From Anthoceros angustus (Eukaryota > Streptophyta > Anthocerotopsida > Anthocerotales > Anthocerotaceae): a stretch of 64,000 nucleotides of DNA. Each line of letters starts with the position of its first letter. The stretch's first letter is position 1. The notes under the pieces were generated by a model. The model did not search any database and had not been told where the DNA came from. It was given only the letters and a program-made list of their open reading frames with translations. The translations under genes were made by a program, and so were the position numbers. Shown in pieces: positions 31,055 through 43,022 of the stretch. Location: assembly GCA_010909165.1 (NCBI GenBank), contig VJWM01000025.1, positions 930,001 through 994,000 of the forward strand. Reading direction: 5' to 3'.

Positions 31055-33790
31055 ATTAGTGTACATAGTTTGCTCGTATACATCTAACTTCGCCTTACCT
31101 ATTCTCTTTCCGTTCAATTCACTTGTAATGGGTGGTCTTTTGCAAATAATTTGTCGTTCGATAAAATAATAAAAACTGCAAAGAAGTTCTCTCTACCCTT
31201 GCTCACTATAGGGCTCTATCCAGGATTGCCTCTTCAACGCCTGATTGTGTATTTTCTTCACTGGTGGATAACTCTCGCATCCTTGAACCGAAGGACAAGG
31301 TTAAGCTTCTTGCCGTTATTCTCACGTAAGCTCTTATTGCTGGGATTGCGGATCAAACTCTCCAAGTACCGAGACTAGCCTTCGTCGGGGCTCACCCTTC
31401 CTCTATAGTTCCCTTAGGTCAGATTGATTCTGCTCGAGGGTTACGGGTTTTGGGGGTCTTTTTTGGTGATCTCAAATTTGTCGTGAGCTTTTGGACAAAG
31501 TCTTTGCGGATGACCTTTCTCACATCGAAGACCTTTCTTTGCTGGTGAAGCCATAGGTGGCTTTGAGAAGACTGTGAAGACATCACATCTTCATGAAGCA
31601 ACCAAACAATTTTATCCGAGCTGATCCTTGCGTGGAATGTGTTCGTCTACCTGCTTTGAGACAAATGCTCACCAACAAGTTTGTGAAGTCTTTCATAGCT
31701 GTATGGAAGCACTCAGAGCTTGGAATTTGGCTAGTGTCCGAAATGGGGATGCCTAGTGGGAATCAGCGAAATTTATCCAACAATCGCAAACATTGCTTCG
31801 CTTCACTCGCTTGCTCTTAGGCTAGAGGACATCCGCGTCTTGAAGAGGCCAAGCTCATGGCCATGTTGTCCAGGCGCCAATGATGCCACTCTATCTTTTC
31901 TTCTATTTTAACAAGTTCCTCGAGGTGCCCTTAGAAACATGAGCGATCTGCTTATCACCACCACCAGAAGGCAATTTCAGCGCTTAGTCGCTGAAGATTT
32001 GGTCCATGAATCTCTTCGGTGTATTGCATCCCAGCCTGAACAAAGGATTCATGCAATGAGTTTCTACGGTGATGATTTCCACGTCTTCACCATGGACGCC
32101 ACTGTGGGGTAGGTTTTTTTAGAAACTGGCTCTATTTGGCCCCTAGGGCATACACGGCTACGTAAGCTTGATGTTTTAAGGGTAGCCCACTCTTTTCTAA
32201 GCAACCTATGGGCCACTTAGCAACGTTATGCACCTTTTCCCCTTGCAAATTTTTCGCAGTGCCGTCCGGGTGACCAAGTCTTGGTGGCGGGGCAGACAAT
32301 TCGACCCTACACGAGAATACAGATTTGAATTGGTTCTACTAAACCATCCAAATTGGGTGTCAGCTGGAGCAGCGACTTCCAAGGTTACTAAGTAATGGGG
32401 AATGCACGTAGACCACCTCTTCATCTCGCTTGCCTTAGAGACTTATGGGGCATTGGGTGAAGACTTTGATAAAGTTATCAAAGTCTTGTGCCCAAGCATA
32501 CCATGCAAGGACGTATAGAGTGGGGCTCCTTCTCTTCTATTTCATTGCGTTGTTTTGGCAGCCGGGGGTCCATTGCTCTCCAAAGGGCACTTGCAGGGGC
32601 TATCTTACGGATAACAACTACTGAAGATACATCCTCGACTAGTTCAGCCATTCAATCTCCCCAGTTATGATATCGTAAGCGCTAGAAGTGACTTTAGACA
32701 CGGAGCTTAGTTGCTCCTTCTATATTGTGACCCTTAGGGTCTCATTTGATGTCCTTTAATGGATGGGCTCACCATCCCCTGGTTTCCTTAACCCCAAAAT
32801 GATGAGTCCTTCTTCCTTCGTCTGTGCATCTTCTACATTTTTTTTTATTCTGTTTGAGGCCATGCTACCCTTGAGCAAAGTTTGCGGTGTCTTCGGTGGC
32901 CATGACCAATTCTATGACTAGAAAAACAAGCAACCGTGTTCATCAATATCTACATGCGATCGTATGCTAAAATCCCGAAAGATGCCATTCTTGTTGAGTG
33001 AATCCTCCTCGAAAGATGGTACCATTGAAACCATCGGATTTTCTTGCTTGAAAATTTGTTGCTCGCGACTCAAGCATGAGAAGTAGCCAAGTTTTTGTGA
33101 GGAGCTTAGTTGTGGTCTTGTCTTTGGCGCCTCAAGTTTTTTCAACGACCACCATTGCCAAATTTGCACAGAGGACAAAGATGCCCTTCCCGTGGACATG
33201 AGCACCTCCTACTTATGGATCTTGAAAAAAAGTATGTCCTTGAGAAGAAGACTTTTCATTTTTCCCAGCACTTGTGTCTGAAGGCTGGACAATGGTGGTA
33301 ATTTTCAAGCAAAGATCAAGCCGAAAAGATGTTTCTTTAATTGAATATTGAAAATAACGATTATTAAGGGAAAACAGGCCAAAAAATGCCCTGGCGTTCT
33401 CTTAAAAACGCATGCTTTCAATGCCCGTATAAGGAATTTACATCACCTGCGGTACCGGTATTATTGTCTCTCGGCTTTTCAGGAACAAAATACATCTTGT
33501 AGTGGACTGAAATGTCGTTGTGGATAGTACCTGTACCCAGGTGGCAATGGAACCCGGGTTATTAGGGAGTTAAGCTGCCGAGTCGGGCAAGAACCCTAAA
33601 CCTTGCGGACAAGAGGAGAGAATGTTGAAGCGTAGTCGGTCGCGCTTGGAAACATGGTCTCAGCTTTGAAAAATCCTTGCCCCAGTGCCAGTGCACCAGC
33701 ACACCGCATCGTCTCCACGACCTCGATGAAGGCAGTCCGCGGCGGGTGAACTGGTGCAGGATCTCCGCTTCCGCTCTGCTCTCCAGCATC
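31055..33790. other. Decayed, largely non-coding region
   Basis: No intact gene. At 31290-31460 a plus-strand frame broken by stops reads like VPRLAFVGAHPSS and ARGLRVLGVFFG, reminiscent of non-LTR (LINE) reverse transcriptase downstream blocks; this is weak. A 56-codon ATG frame at about 31939-32109 (MSDLLITTTRRQF...) is unidentified. At 32560-32610 a frame reading GSIALQRALAGAIL resembles VSIALQKALANAIF at 24245-24290 on the other side of the copia element. The importin beta promoter must lie at the right end. Confidence 0.4.
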
Positions 33791-36684
33791 ATGGCGTTCG
33801 AAGTCACGCAGATCCTCCTCAACGCGCAGTCGGCTGATGGCACCGTCCGCCGGCTGGCAGAGGAGAGTCTCAAGCAGTTCCAGGAGCAGAACCATGCGGC
33901 TTGGCTGGTCTCACTGGCCTCGGAACTGGCCAACGCCGAGAAGCCCGTGGACAGCCGGAGACTCGCGGGCCTGATCCTCAAGAACTCTCTGGATGCCAAG
34001 GACGCCGCACGCAAGGCAGAGCACGTTCAGCAATGGGTGGCCCTGGATCCGGCTGCCAAGCTCACGGTCAAGGATTGTCTTGTGCGCACGCTATCTGCTG
34101 TGGCGGAGGAGGCGCGGCATACGGCAGCGCAGGTGATTGCAAAAATCGCCACCATCGAGCTTCCGCGTGGAGAATGGCCCGAGTTGGTGAGCTTGCTGCT
34201 CAGCAACATGGGGAGCCCGCAGGCCGAGCAGCCGCCGCATCTGAAGCAGGCCACTCTGGAAACCCTAGGCTATGTGTGCGAGGAAATCTCGGCGGACGTG
34301 CTTGCGCAGGAGCAGGTGAACTCGATCTTGACTGCCGTGGTGCAGGGCATGGTTTCGACGGAGAAGAGCAGTGACGTGCGGCTGGCAGCTACCAAGGCGT
34401 TATTGAATGCTCTCGAGTTTGCCCAGACTAATTTCGAGAACTCGCTGGAGAGGAACTATATCATGCGTGTTGTGTGTGAGGCTGCCACCTTGTCTCCTGA
34501 TGTTAGGGTGAGGCATGCTGCCTTTGAGTGTTTGGTCTCTATATCGGCCATCTACTATGACAAGCTGTCGCAGTACATTCAAGATATCTTCAACATCACC
34601 TCCAAGGCTGTTCGGGAGGATGATGAGTTGGTAGCCTTGCAAGCCATTGAGTTTTGGAGCTCTATCTGCGACGAGGAAATTGAGATACAGGAGGAGGTCG
34701 CCAGGAGTTGCTCGGCTGATTCGGAAGTGGCCTTTTTCCACTTCATCAAACAGGCGTTGCCGGCGCTAGTGCCTTTGCTGCTGGAGACTCTGCTCAAGCA
34801 AGACGAGGACCAAAATCAAGACGATGGAGCGTGGAACTTGTCCATGGCTGGGGGCACCTGTTTGGGGCTTGTGGCTAGGACAGTGGGAGATGATATTGTG
34901 CCCCTTGTGATGCCTTTTGTTGAGGAGAATGTGTCCAAGCCCGATTGGAGATGCAGGGAAGCTGCAACTTATGCATTTGGATCCATTCTAGAGGGTCCTT
35001 CTTTGGACAAGCTGACATTGCTGGTGAATGCGGCCTTGGAGTTCATGTTGAACGCCATGAAGGACGAGAATAATCATGTGAAGGACACCACTGCCTGGAC
35101 TCTTGGTAGGATATTTGAGTTTGTTCACTCACCGACACTTCATACACCTGTTATCACACAAACAAACCTCGCTACCATCCTGAATGTGCTTCTAGAGAGT
35201 ATTAAGGACACCGCAAACGTTGCTGAGAAGGTTTGTGGGGCTATCTACTTTCTGGCACAAGGATATGAGGAGGCTGGTGGTGCGTCGTCTCCACTTTCTC
35301 CGTTTTTTCAGGGTATTGTGCATTCACTCCTTGCCACCACAGACAGGGAGGATGCTGGTGATTCACGGCTGCGGGCATCCGCATACGAAACACTTAATGA
35401 GGTTGTGCGCTGCTCAACAGAAGATACAGCGCCTGTTGTGTTGCAGCTTGTGCCTATCATAATGCAGAAGCTGAATTATACACTGGAGATGCAAATCTTG
35501 TCTCCAGATGATAGGGAGAGGCAGAACGAGCTTCAGGCTCTTCTGTGTGGTGTCCTGCAGGTCATTATACAGAAGCTCGGGGCTTTTGAGTCCACAAAGT
35601 ATGGAATCATCCAGCATGCGGACCAGCTCATGAACCTTTTCCTGAGGGTTTTTGCCTGCAGGAGTGCTACTGTCCACGAAGAAGCCATGCTGGCAATTGG
35701 GGCTTTAGCGTATGCAACTGTTGTTGAGTTTGGGAAGTATATGTCAGAGTTTTACCGATACTTGGAAATGGGGCTTCAGAATTTCGAAGAATATCAGGTA
35801 TTTTTGATCTGCCTTCTTGTCCCGTTTCTTGTTTATCGATTGTGTGATGTATGAGATCTGTTACTGGTTTTCAGCACTGGTAGTTGTTTTGCCTAGTGCC
35901 TGACAACTTGTGGAACAGAATGGAGGGCAGACGTTCTGAACGGACGAGTCTTTTCAGGTTTGTGCTGTGACAGTGGGCGTTGTGGGAGATATCTGCCGGG
36001 CGCTTGATGATAAGATCTTGCCTTACTGCGATGGCATAATGACACAGCTTCTGAAAGATCTTTCAAGCAGCCAGCTGCACAGGAGTGTGAAGCCACCGAT
36101 TTTTTCATGCTTTGGCGACATAGCTCTTGCCATTGGAGAGCATTTCGACAAATACCTACCGTATGCCATGCCTATGCTTCAGGGTGCAGCTGAGTTGTCG
36201 GCCCAGCCAGCCATTAGAGATGATGAAATGCTCGAATACAACAACCAGTTGCGGAGCGGTATATTGGAGGCCTACTCGGGCATCTTTCAAGGGTTCAAGA
36301 ACTCAAAGTCTGAGCTTATGCTTCAGTACTCAGCTCACATCTTGCAGTTCATTGAAAACGTCTATCAGGACAAGGACAGGTACTGAACTTGAATGTGCCA
36401 TGTGCTTTTGCATGTTCCTGCTGGCAGCAGTAGTTTTTCTTGGAATTTAACGGCACTGAAGTGTGTCCCCTTTTGGCAAACACAGGGATGACGTTGTCAC
36501 GAAGGCAGCAATTGGGGTGTTGGGAGACATGGCTGACACGCTTGGTCAGCAGGCTGGTACTTTGTTGCAGCGGTCAGTGTTTTACAAGGACTTCCTCGAT
36601 GAGTGCACTTCATCTGATGACCAGCAACTGAAGGAAACCGCAGAATGGGCACAGGCCACTATCAATCGCATTCTTAACCCTTGA
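33791..36684 (+). CDS. KPNB1: Importin subunit beta-1 (karyopherin beta)
   Basis: Three exons (33791-35797, 35958-36379, 36486-36684) with GT-AG introns in phases 0 and 2 encode 875 residues, close to plant KPNB1 (about 870). The protein is an array of about 19 HEAT repeats. The N-terminus (MAFEVTQILLNAQSADGTVRRLAEESLKQ, read in parts) is the importin-beta N domain that binds Ran-GTP, and an acidic DEDQNQDD loop lies near residue 340. The family block KDTTAWTLGRIFE is present. Importin beta binds importin alpha through its IBB domain and carries NLS cargo through nuclear pores; Arabidopsis KPNB1 also modulates ABA and drought responses. The chosen ATG begins the conserved domain; the open frame upstream lacks similarity. 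Confidence 0.96.
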
Positions 36685-37781
36685 AGCTCTTCATCCATAT
36701 TTTTTCTTGTATTGAAGTGTTGTCTATTCTGATATATAATTTTGTAACAATGCTATGTTGCAAACATGGAGGCTCTCTTGCGTTTTATTTATGCCTTTAG
36801 ATGCCTCCTAGAGAAGCCAGGATGATAGAACAAGTTTTGAACTGTGCACGCATGAGTGCCGATAGACGATGATTAGAGTCCGAAGTCCTTTTTGTTCAGT
36901 CTACGTCGATAGGGAAAAAGTGGTTCCTTGAGGTTCTTTTTGGGTAAACGAGATCAAGCCTGACTCTTGTGTTGCTAAGACCATCCAACTGGTCAAATGT
37001 CATCCACGAGGGAGGGTCAAGTAGCTTCGTAAGTAAACTTTCGTTCGGAAGTGTTACCTATATTCTGTCAGTGCATGATAAGCCCATGGCACGGCAGACC
37101 TGGTCGACGAGTAGGACATTATCTGCTCGTTCGCTCACCAGAGGGCATTGTTGCATCTGAAACGCTTTGTCAAAATTGCACTTGGTACACCTGTTTGTGT
37201 TTCAAGAGTATCTGATAATCAATATTCTCAATTATTAATAAAGAGGCTGTGTTTATGTACCTGCCTATTTTCATCAACATATAACTCGGACGTAGGTAAT
37301 CTCCGAATAACAAAATATTTGGAATAGTTGCCTGTATCTCAGATTCCTGGCCATGAGCAGCCCGAGTCCCCTCGGATTGGATTTGTCTGTAAGAGACAGA
37401 TGTTGATGATGATGTCGTGGAAGGTGAAATCAGCAGTTGAAAGACGACTTGCAAGAAATCTCCATCAACAGCAACTTGGTGAATGATTTTCGATGGGGTC
37501 GCAGCTCAGTGATGCGGAATTTGAAGGAGGCGTAGCCAAGTGTGGAGAATGGGAATGCCCAGCCCAGAAGCTGGCAGGTGGGGGCACCTGGACCTGGGCT
37601 TGGAGTTGGAGTTTGACAGGGACGGGTATGGACGGACCCATGAGGGATGCATGGCACAGGGGAGCTGGGTCCTGGGCACACGCTTCTTAACTCCCCGTCT
37701 TGCGACTCATGGCTGCCTGGCATCCTTGTTTCACTCACAGGGCCACCCTTGCTCCAAACTTAGGGGAAGTCCCAGGAGGTG
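36685..37781. other. Intergenic region, importin beta to PPR J
   Basis: Holds the importin 3' UTR (AT-rich TATATAATTTTGTAAC near 36735) and the upstream region of the PPR gene. No gene, RNA or repeat recognised. Confidence 0.4.
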
Positions 37782-40058
37782 ATGTGGATGCACAAGTTGT
37801 ACAAGCCAGCTTGGCAGCTGGCTGCTCTGGATACCCAGCAGATGGGTCGTGGCGGCCCTGCAGCCCATTGGAGCGTGCCATGCAGGCCTGCAGGACTTGG
37901 AAGGGAAAGGAACGCCAGTGTCACGGCTGACACCGTGAGCACTCTATGTGAGCAAGGGCAGCTCACTCAGGCCGTGGAGGCCCTGGGAATTCTGGTGCAG
38001 ACTTTGTCTCATATTTCTCAAGCTCTCTTCTACAATGTGCTGAAGAACTGTGTTGTTCACAAGGATCTTGTTCTGGCCCGCCGTGTGCATGCTTTCACTG
38101 TGAGGCAGCCTGGGTGTGTGTCGGGTACGTTCTTGTGCAATCACATCCTGCGGATGTATGCTGCTCATGGCAAGTTGCCAGAAGCAATGCAAGTGTTCAC
38201 GGCTGTGGTCGAACCAGATGCGTTCTCTTGGTCTGCCATAATCTCTGCGCATGTGCAACACGGACATGATGAGCAGGCCATACGGCTGTATAATCGGATG
38301 CGCATGTCAAGAGCGAAGCCAGACAACCATGTGTTTTTGGCTGCACTTCAAGCTTGTGCGAAGAAAGCGGACTTGAAGACTGGGCAGCAGGTGCATGCTG
38401 ATGTGTTGGCCACTGGGGTCGAGCCTGATTCGTTTGTGTGTAATTGCTTGGTGGACATGTACGCCAAGTGTGGCAGCTTGGAAGATGCTCGAAAAGTGTT
38501 CGACGGGCTTGGGAAAAGAGATGTGGTGACTTGGACTGCTCTGATTGCAGGATATTCCCAGCAGGGCATGGGTCAGGATGCCCTTCGTCTCTACAGTGCT
38601 ATGCAGGAAGAAGGCACGGCTGTACCCGATTATGTGACGTTTCTGGCTCTTCTGCAGGCATGTGCAAGTGTGGGTGCCCCGGCTTTGGAGAAAGGCAAAG
38701 AGCTGCACGCACAGATAGGAAGCCGAGGACTTAAGGTTGACGTTGTTTTAGGTTGCAGCCTGTTAAACATGTATGCAAAGTGTGGCAGCTTAGAGGACGC
38801 TCAGGCTGTGTTCAACAGCCTGGGTCACAAAGACGTGGCTATATGGACAGCTCTGATGGCAGGATATGCAGATCGGGGCATGGGTCAAGAAGCCCTTCGG
38901 CTTCACAGTGACATGCAAGAAGAGGGCATGGCTGCACCCACTTCTGCGATGTTTGTGTGCCTCCTACAGGCATGTGCAAGTGTGGGTAGCCTTGTTTTGG
39001 AAAAGGGAAAGCAGCTTCATTCACAGATAAGAGAACAAGGACTTCTGCCGGATGTGGTTGTGGGATGCAGCTTGGTGAACATGTATGCCAAGTGTGGCAG
39101 CTTGGAAGATGCTCAACGAGTCTTCGATGTGCTTGGTCAAAAGGATGTGGTGACGTGGACAGCTCTGATAGCAGGGTACTCCCAGCAGGGCATGGGTCAG
39201 GAAGCCCTTCGTCTCTATGGGGCTATGCAGAACGAAGGCATGGTTGCACCCGATTCTGTCACATTTGTGTGCCTCCTGCACGCATGTGCAAATGTCGCAG
39301 CTTTGCATCTTGGAAGGCAGATACATGCGCAGATTGTAGAACAAGGGCTTCACGCCGATATAACTGTAGGCAATAGTCTTGTAAATATGTATGCTAAGTC
39401 TGGGAGCATGGTTGACGCACAGTGTGTGTTTGAGGAGTTGCCTGAAAGAGACGACGTAGCCTGGAATGCACTGATTGCAGGCTACACTCGACAAGGAGAC
39501 AGTGAAGTGGTCTTCGATTTGCTTCAGAGAATGAGAGAAGATGGCATACACCCAGCCGGCGTCACATTCCTTAATCTGCTGGCAGTATGCAGTCATACCG
39601 GTCTGGTGAACAAGGGCCGAGAGTACTTTGAGGCTATGAGCAGACAGTATGGCATCGCTCCCACTGCCGACCACTACACATGCATGGTGGATCTCCTGGG
39701 TCGTGCTGGACACCTCGATGAGGCACTAGCTTTAGTAAGGAAGATGCCTGTACTGCCTGATGCTGCAGTTTGGCGCACTCTTTTGGGTGCTTGTCAAAAG
39801 TGGAGCAACGTGGAGGTTGGACGCCATGCTTTCGATGAAGTAATGAAGCTTGATAGAACAGACGCTGCGGCATATGTGTTGATGTCAAATATATACATCG
39901 GTGAGCGGATGTTGGAGCAGGCAAAGGAGGTGCAGGCGAGGAGGACAGGAATTGGGGCATGGAAGCAGCCAGGCCAGAGCTGGTGGACAGATGTGGATGG
40001 ACTGGTGCACAGTTTTCTGGTGGGGGATGCACAGCATGTCGTGGGTGGAGCCAGATAA
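37782..40058 (+). CDS. PLS-class PPR protein J, E+ type with canonical PG box, no DYW domain
   Basis: Single exon of 758 residues from the ATG at 37782. It carries about six P-L-S units, P2-L2-S2, E1 and E2, then a canonical PG box (KQPGQSWW) and VHSFLVGD, after which it stops (QHVVGGAR). The HxE and CxxC deaminase residues are therefore absent. E+ proteins of this kind bind an organellar RNA site and need a DYW-domain partner in trans for editing. The PG box differs from the KPARAW of the cluster at the left end, so this gene belongs to a different PPR lineage. The downstream DNA shows no remnant of a DYW domain. A broken relative lies inverted at 45290-46410. Confidence 0.9.
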   Translation: MWMHKLYKPAWQLAALDTQQMGRGGPAAHWSVPCRPAGLGRERNASVTADTVSTLCEQGQLTQAVEALGILVQTLSHISQALFYNVLKNCVVHKDLVLARRVHAFTVRQPGCVSGTFLCNHILRMYAAHGKLPEAMQVFTAVVEPDAFSWSAIISAHVQHGHDEQAIRLYNRMRMSRAKPDNHVFLAALQACAKKADLKTGQQVHADVLATGVEPDSFVCNCLVDMYAKCGSLEDARKVFDGLGKRDVVTWTALIAGYSQQGMGQDALRLYSAMQEEGTAVPDYVTFLALLQACASVGAPALEKGKELHAQIGSRGLKVDVVLGCSLLNMYAKCGSLEDAQAVFNSLGHKDVAIWTALMAGYADRGMGQEALRLHSDMQEEGMAAPTSAMFVCLLQACASVGSLVLEKGKQLHSQIREQGLLPDVVVGCSLVNMYAKCGSLEDAQRVFDVLGQKDVVTWTALIAGYSQQGMGQEALRLYGAMQNEGMVAPDSVTFVCLLHACANVAALHLGRQIHAQIVEQGLHADITVGNSLVNMYAKSGSMVDAQCVFEELPERDDVAWNALIAGYTRQGDSEVVFDLLQRMREDGIHPAGVTFLNLLAVCSHTGLVNKGREYFEAMSRQYGIAPTADHYTCMVDLLGRAGHLDEALALVRKMPVLPDAAVWRTLLGACQKWSNVEVGRHAFDEVMKLDRTDAAAYVLMSNIYIGERMLEQAKEVQARRTGIGAWKQPGQSWWTDVDGLVHSFLVGDAQHVVGGAR

Positions 40059-41076
40059 TGCAAGGCTGGAACAGTTTCCGATCATTATGATGGCCTGTTT
40101 ATGTGGGCATCAGTCTCGTCAGCGCCCTGCTAGCCTTGGACAACAGAAACGTCGTCACCTTGTTGCACAAATGGTTGTCTTCTAAACCAGGTTAGACAAC
40201 AAACAACGTGCCTTCCCTCCTTGGATGAACTCAGTAAGATGTTCCCTGTTCCCAAGCCACGGTGATAGCGTTCCAGTCACAGTCCATCGGCTTTCTCATA
40301 CATGGAGGAGATTGTAGAGGAGGTACCGTGATGTCCGAAGTGAAAGTGGACTGTTTCTATAGTTACGTCGAAAGAAAAGTGGACTGTTTCCATTAGGCTG
40401 CGCTATGTTTATCCATGAACAGTTTGACAGAGAATTTCTAGTTGGTGTCGGTTTGTCAAGTCCAACCCTTCTACTCACCAGGGGACTTGTGTTGCTTTGG
40501 GCTTAAATATTAAAACCTATCTGTCTTTGTTTCTTAATCAAATTATTATATTTCTCAAAACCTTACAGCTTCTTTGACACTTCTCCACAGTTTTTGATGT
40601 TATATAAGCTTTATATTCTTACTTCCATGTGCCAAGTTAAACCATAAACAACAAGAAAAGCTTTCTAAAATATTGGGTTCAATGTTTCAAATATTATTGA
40701 GAAAATTAGTAAAAAAAGGAGCAAGTATCTATTGATTGAGTTACAAAAAATTCGTAAACTTGTAGCTCCTATATTCTAATTTCTAATATTCTTAGAGATA
40801 AACATAAAATATTATACATACACTTGTATTTCTAAACTAGATTAAAAGTTTCGCTCTTGAATTGCAACCGACCTCAGTGCGGCAAAACAAATGAGACTGA
40901 GAACATTCTCTTCGCTTAGGTATGAATCTTGAACATAAGATTTGTCGCAATATCATATTTGATACATGTATGTTTGTATCCATATTGGGCTCACAACACA
41001 TTTTGTAGAAGTTGTAGTACATGTAGTGAAGTTTGCACTGGAAAAACAAGGGCAACTCTATACACTCTCATATTAT

Positions 41077-41205
41077 TTTTTAAGTTTTTTTTTTTGCGCT
41101 CTTAGATTGTTCCTCTATAGATATATGTTATATATGTTGCTTTTAAGTTTTTTTTTTTGCGCTCTTAGATTGTTCCTCTATAGATATATGTTATATATGT
41201 TGCTT
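41077..41205 (+). repeat. Two tandem copies of a ~64-bp unit
   Basis: Each copy has a T-run followed by GCGCTCTTAGATTGTTCC and TATAGATATATGTTATATATG. The copies are almost identical, so the duplication is recent or maintained. Confidence 0.88.
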
Positions 41206-41314
41206 TCTCTTTATGACCTTATCTCAGAAGAGATTGGTGCTCACACCATGGGGCATAGCTCCATAGGGTACTCAAGTTTTTCAAGTTCAAGTTCATTTAA
41301 TAACGTCTCACGCT

Positions 41315-41440
41315 GAAGAACTCACACGAGGGAGTTAGATGCACTTTTGGAATGAGAAGAATATGCACATAAGTTGGGAAGAACTCACACAAGGGAGTTA
41401 GATTCACTTTTGGAATGAGAAGAATATGCACATAAGTTGG
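41315..41440 (+). repeat. Two tandem copies of a 63-bp unit
   Basis: Copies begin GAAGAACTCACAC at 41315 and 41378 and differ at two positions in what I can align. Confidence 0.88.
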
Positions 41441-41655
41441 GAATTTTGAAAAACTCGAGACTCAAAACTTAAAAGGCTTAAATAATGAATACTAAAAGCT
41501 CAAAACTATGGTCTTCACCATAGCGCTCATTGGGAACAGGTTCTGGAACTGGTCTTTGATGTCTTGGATTTGTGTGCACTACAATAGGAAATGCCGCTCA
41601 TGATCTATTGGTTGCATTTGGCATTTGGTGTAAATCTTCCATTCTTCCATTCTAG

Positions 41656-41809
41656 GATTCTTCTTCTTCTTCTTCTTCTTCTTCTTCTTCTTGCTAGTTC
41701 AAGAGCCCAACTTACCCAACTTGTTGATTGTCAATTCTGCTAGTTCAGGAGCCCAACTTACCCAAATTGTTGATTGTCAATTCTGCTAGTTCAGGAGTCC
41801 AACTTACCC
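41656..41809 (+). repeat. (TTC)n microsatellite followed by 2.5 copies of a 46-bp unit
   Basis: About eleven TTC triplets are followed by units starting GCTAGTTCA at 41693, 41739 and 41785, the last partial. The first two differ by two substitutions. Confidence 0.85.
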
Positions 41810-43013
41810 GGTGTGGTTGAGCTCCACGCCATGTCCACACACAATCCATTGGTGACAACTAGTTTGTTGATTTAATTCCTTTGGCAATGCTATGAACAAC
41901 GTGTACCAATATCAAACCCGACGTTCAGCTCCACATACCAACTCATTATCGTTTGAATTAAATATTATACTTATATAAATTTATTAATTATATCCATAAA
42001 ACAGCCGAGGACTACTTTTATGATGAATGCAGCGGAGAGTGCGAGACATATGTCACCCAGCTTTTTGTCCCGGAAGGGGCTAAAACAGGCATACGATATA
42101 GATATTTTATTGGATACAGAATAGAATCTAAAGCTTGGGAAAGATAGAGTTTGAAAAAGCGGGGGTTCAGCACTGGTATCTGATATGAGACGACACGCGT
42201 GGAACTGGGAATACGGTAATGGAAGTTGGGAGCGGTTGAGATCGTACCTGCAGAGGAAAGAGGGGGGTCGGGGACTCGGGGTGTGGCAATGGGACCCCAC
42301 CACCCCCGTCATCCGCCGCCCGTCCCGGGGCCTCCTCCACTTCCCCGGCCACGGCAAAAACAGTTTTTTCTTTTTCCAAGGCTTTTCCAAAGCGGGCTGC
42401 ATTATGGAGGTGCGGGCTGTGGGCCAGAGGCCCGCCTTTACCAGGCTTCTTTCCCCTTCCACGGCAGATGCCGCGCTCGAGGCATGAGGTCTTGCGGACA
42501 AGTACCTGCGACAGCACAAGGGTTTTTAGAACCTGGCCTCTACGTCGTCCACATTGTGGACCAAGGGGACACCAATTTTTATGCGGTTTTGAAGCAATGA
42601 GCGTGCGTTGTCGTGGGAGCGCACCGACATGCTGCTCTGTTTACTGTGCCCATTTCCTCCTGCTTTTTGCGCACCGTGTGCCCGCAGTCAGGCTTTTTCG
42701 CTCACCACAAGGCGCGGGGCTCGGAGGCCTCGGGGCTCGGCGTCGTCGTCTCCCTACACCTTGACCGGGCCCAGGGGCCCAGGCCCCAGGGGCCCAGGCC
42801 GGACAAGGCGTAAACGGTAAACGGCTTGAGGCTCCATCTGCAGCTTGCCGCCACAGATCCTCGGGCCGCGGGCCAATGGAACGCCGATGCCGACTTCTAC
42901 TTGCGTTTGATTGTTTCTACGCCTCTAAGTTTAGCTGCGCGCGCGGAATGGCAACATTTCACCTCGTCCGGATCTGTTCAAATCACACAATGTGTTTACC
43001 GAGCTGCCTGGCC

Positions 43014-43022
43014 GGTATAAAG
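43014..43022 (+). promoter_or_regulatory. Candidate TATA box for the expansin gene
   Basis: GGTATAAAG lies about 260 bp before the expansin ATG. This implies a 5' UTR of about 230 nt. No other TATA-like site is closer. This is a motif match only. Confidence 0.35.

Noticed and set aside
37779-37781. PPR J starting at 37779
   Set aside because: That codon is GTG; the next codon is ATG at 37782.
42185-42830. Possible gene in the GC-rich frames upstream of the expansin
   Set aside because: Several overlapping frames, none with a domain, signal peptide or splice pattern; better taken as promoter or leader DNA.
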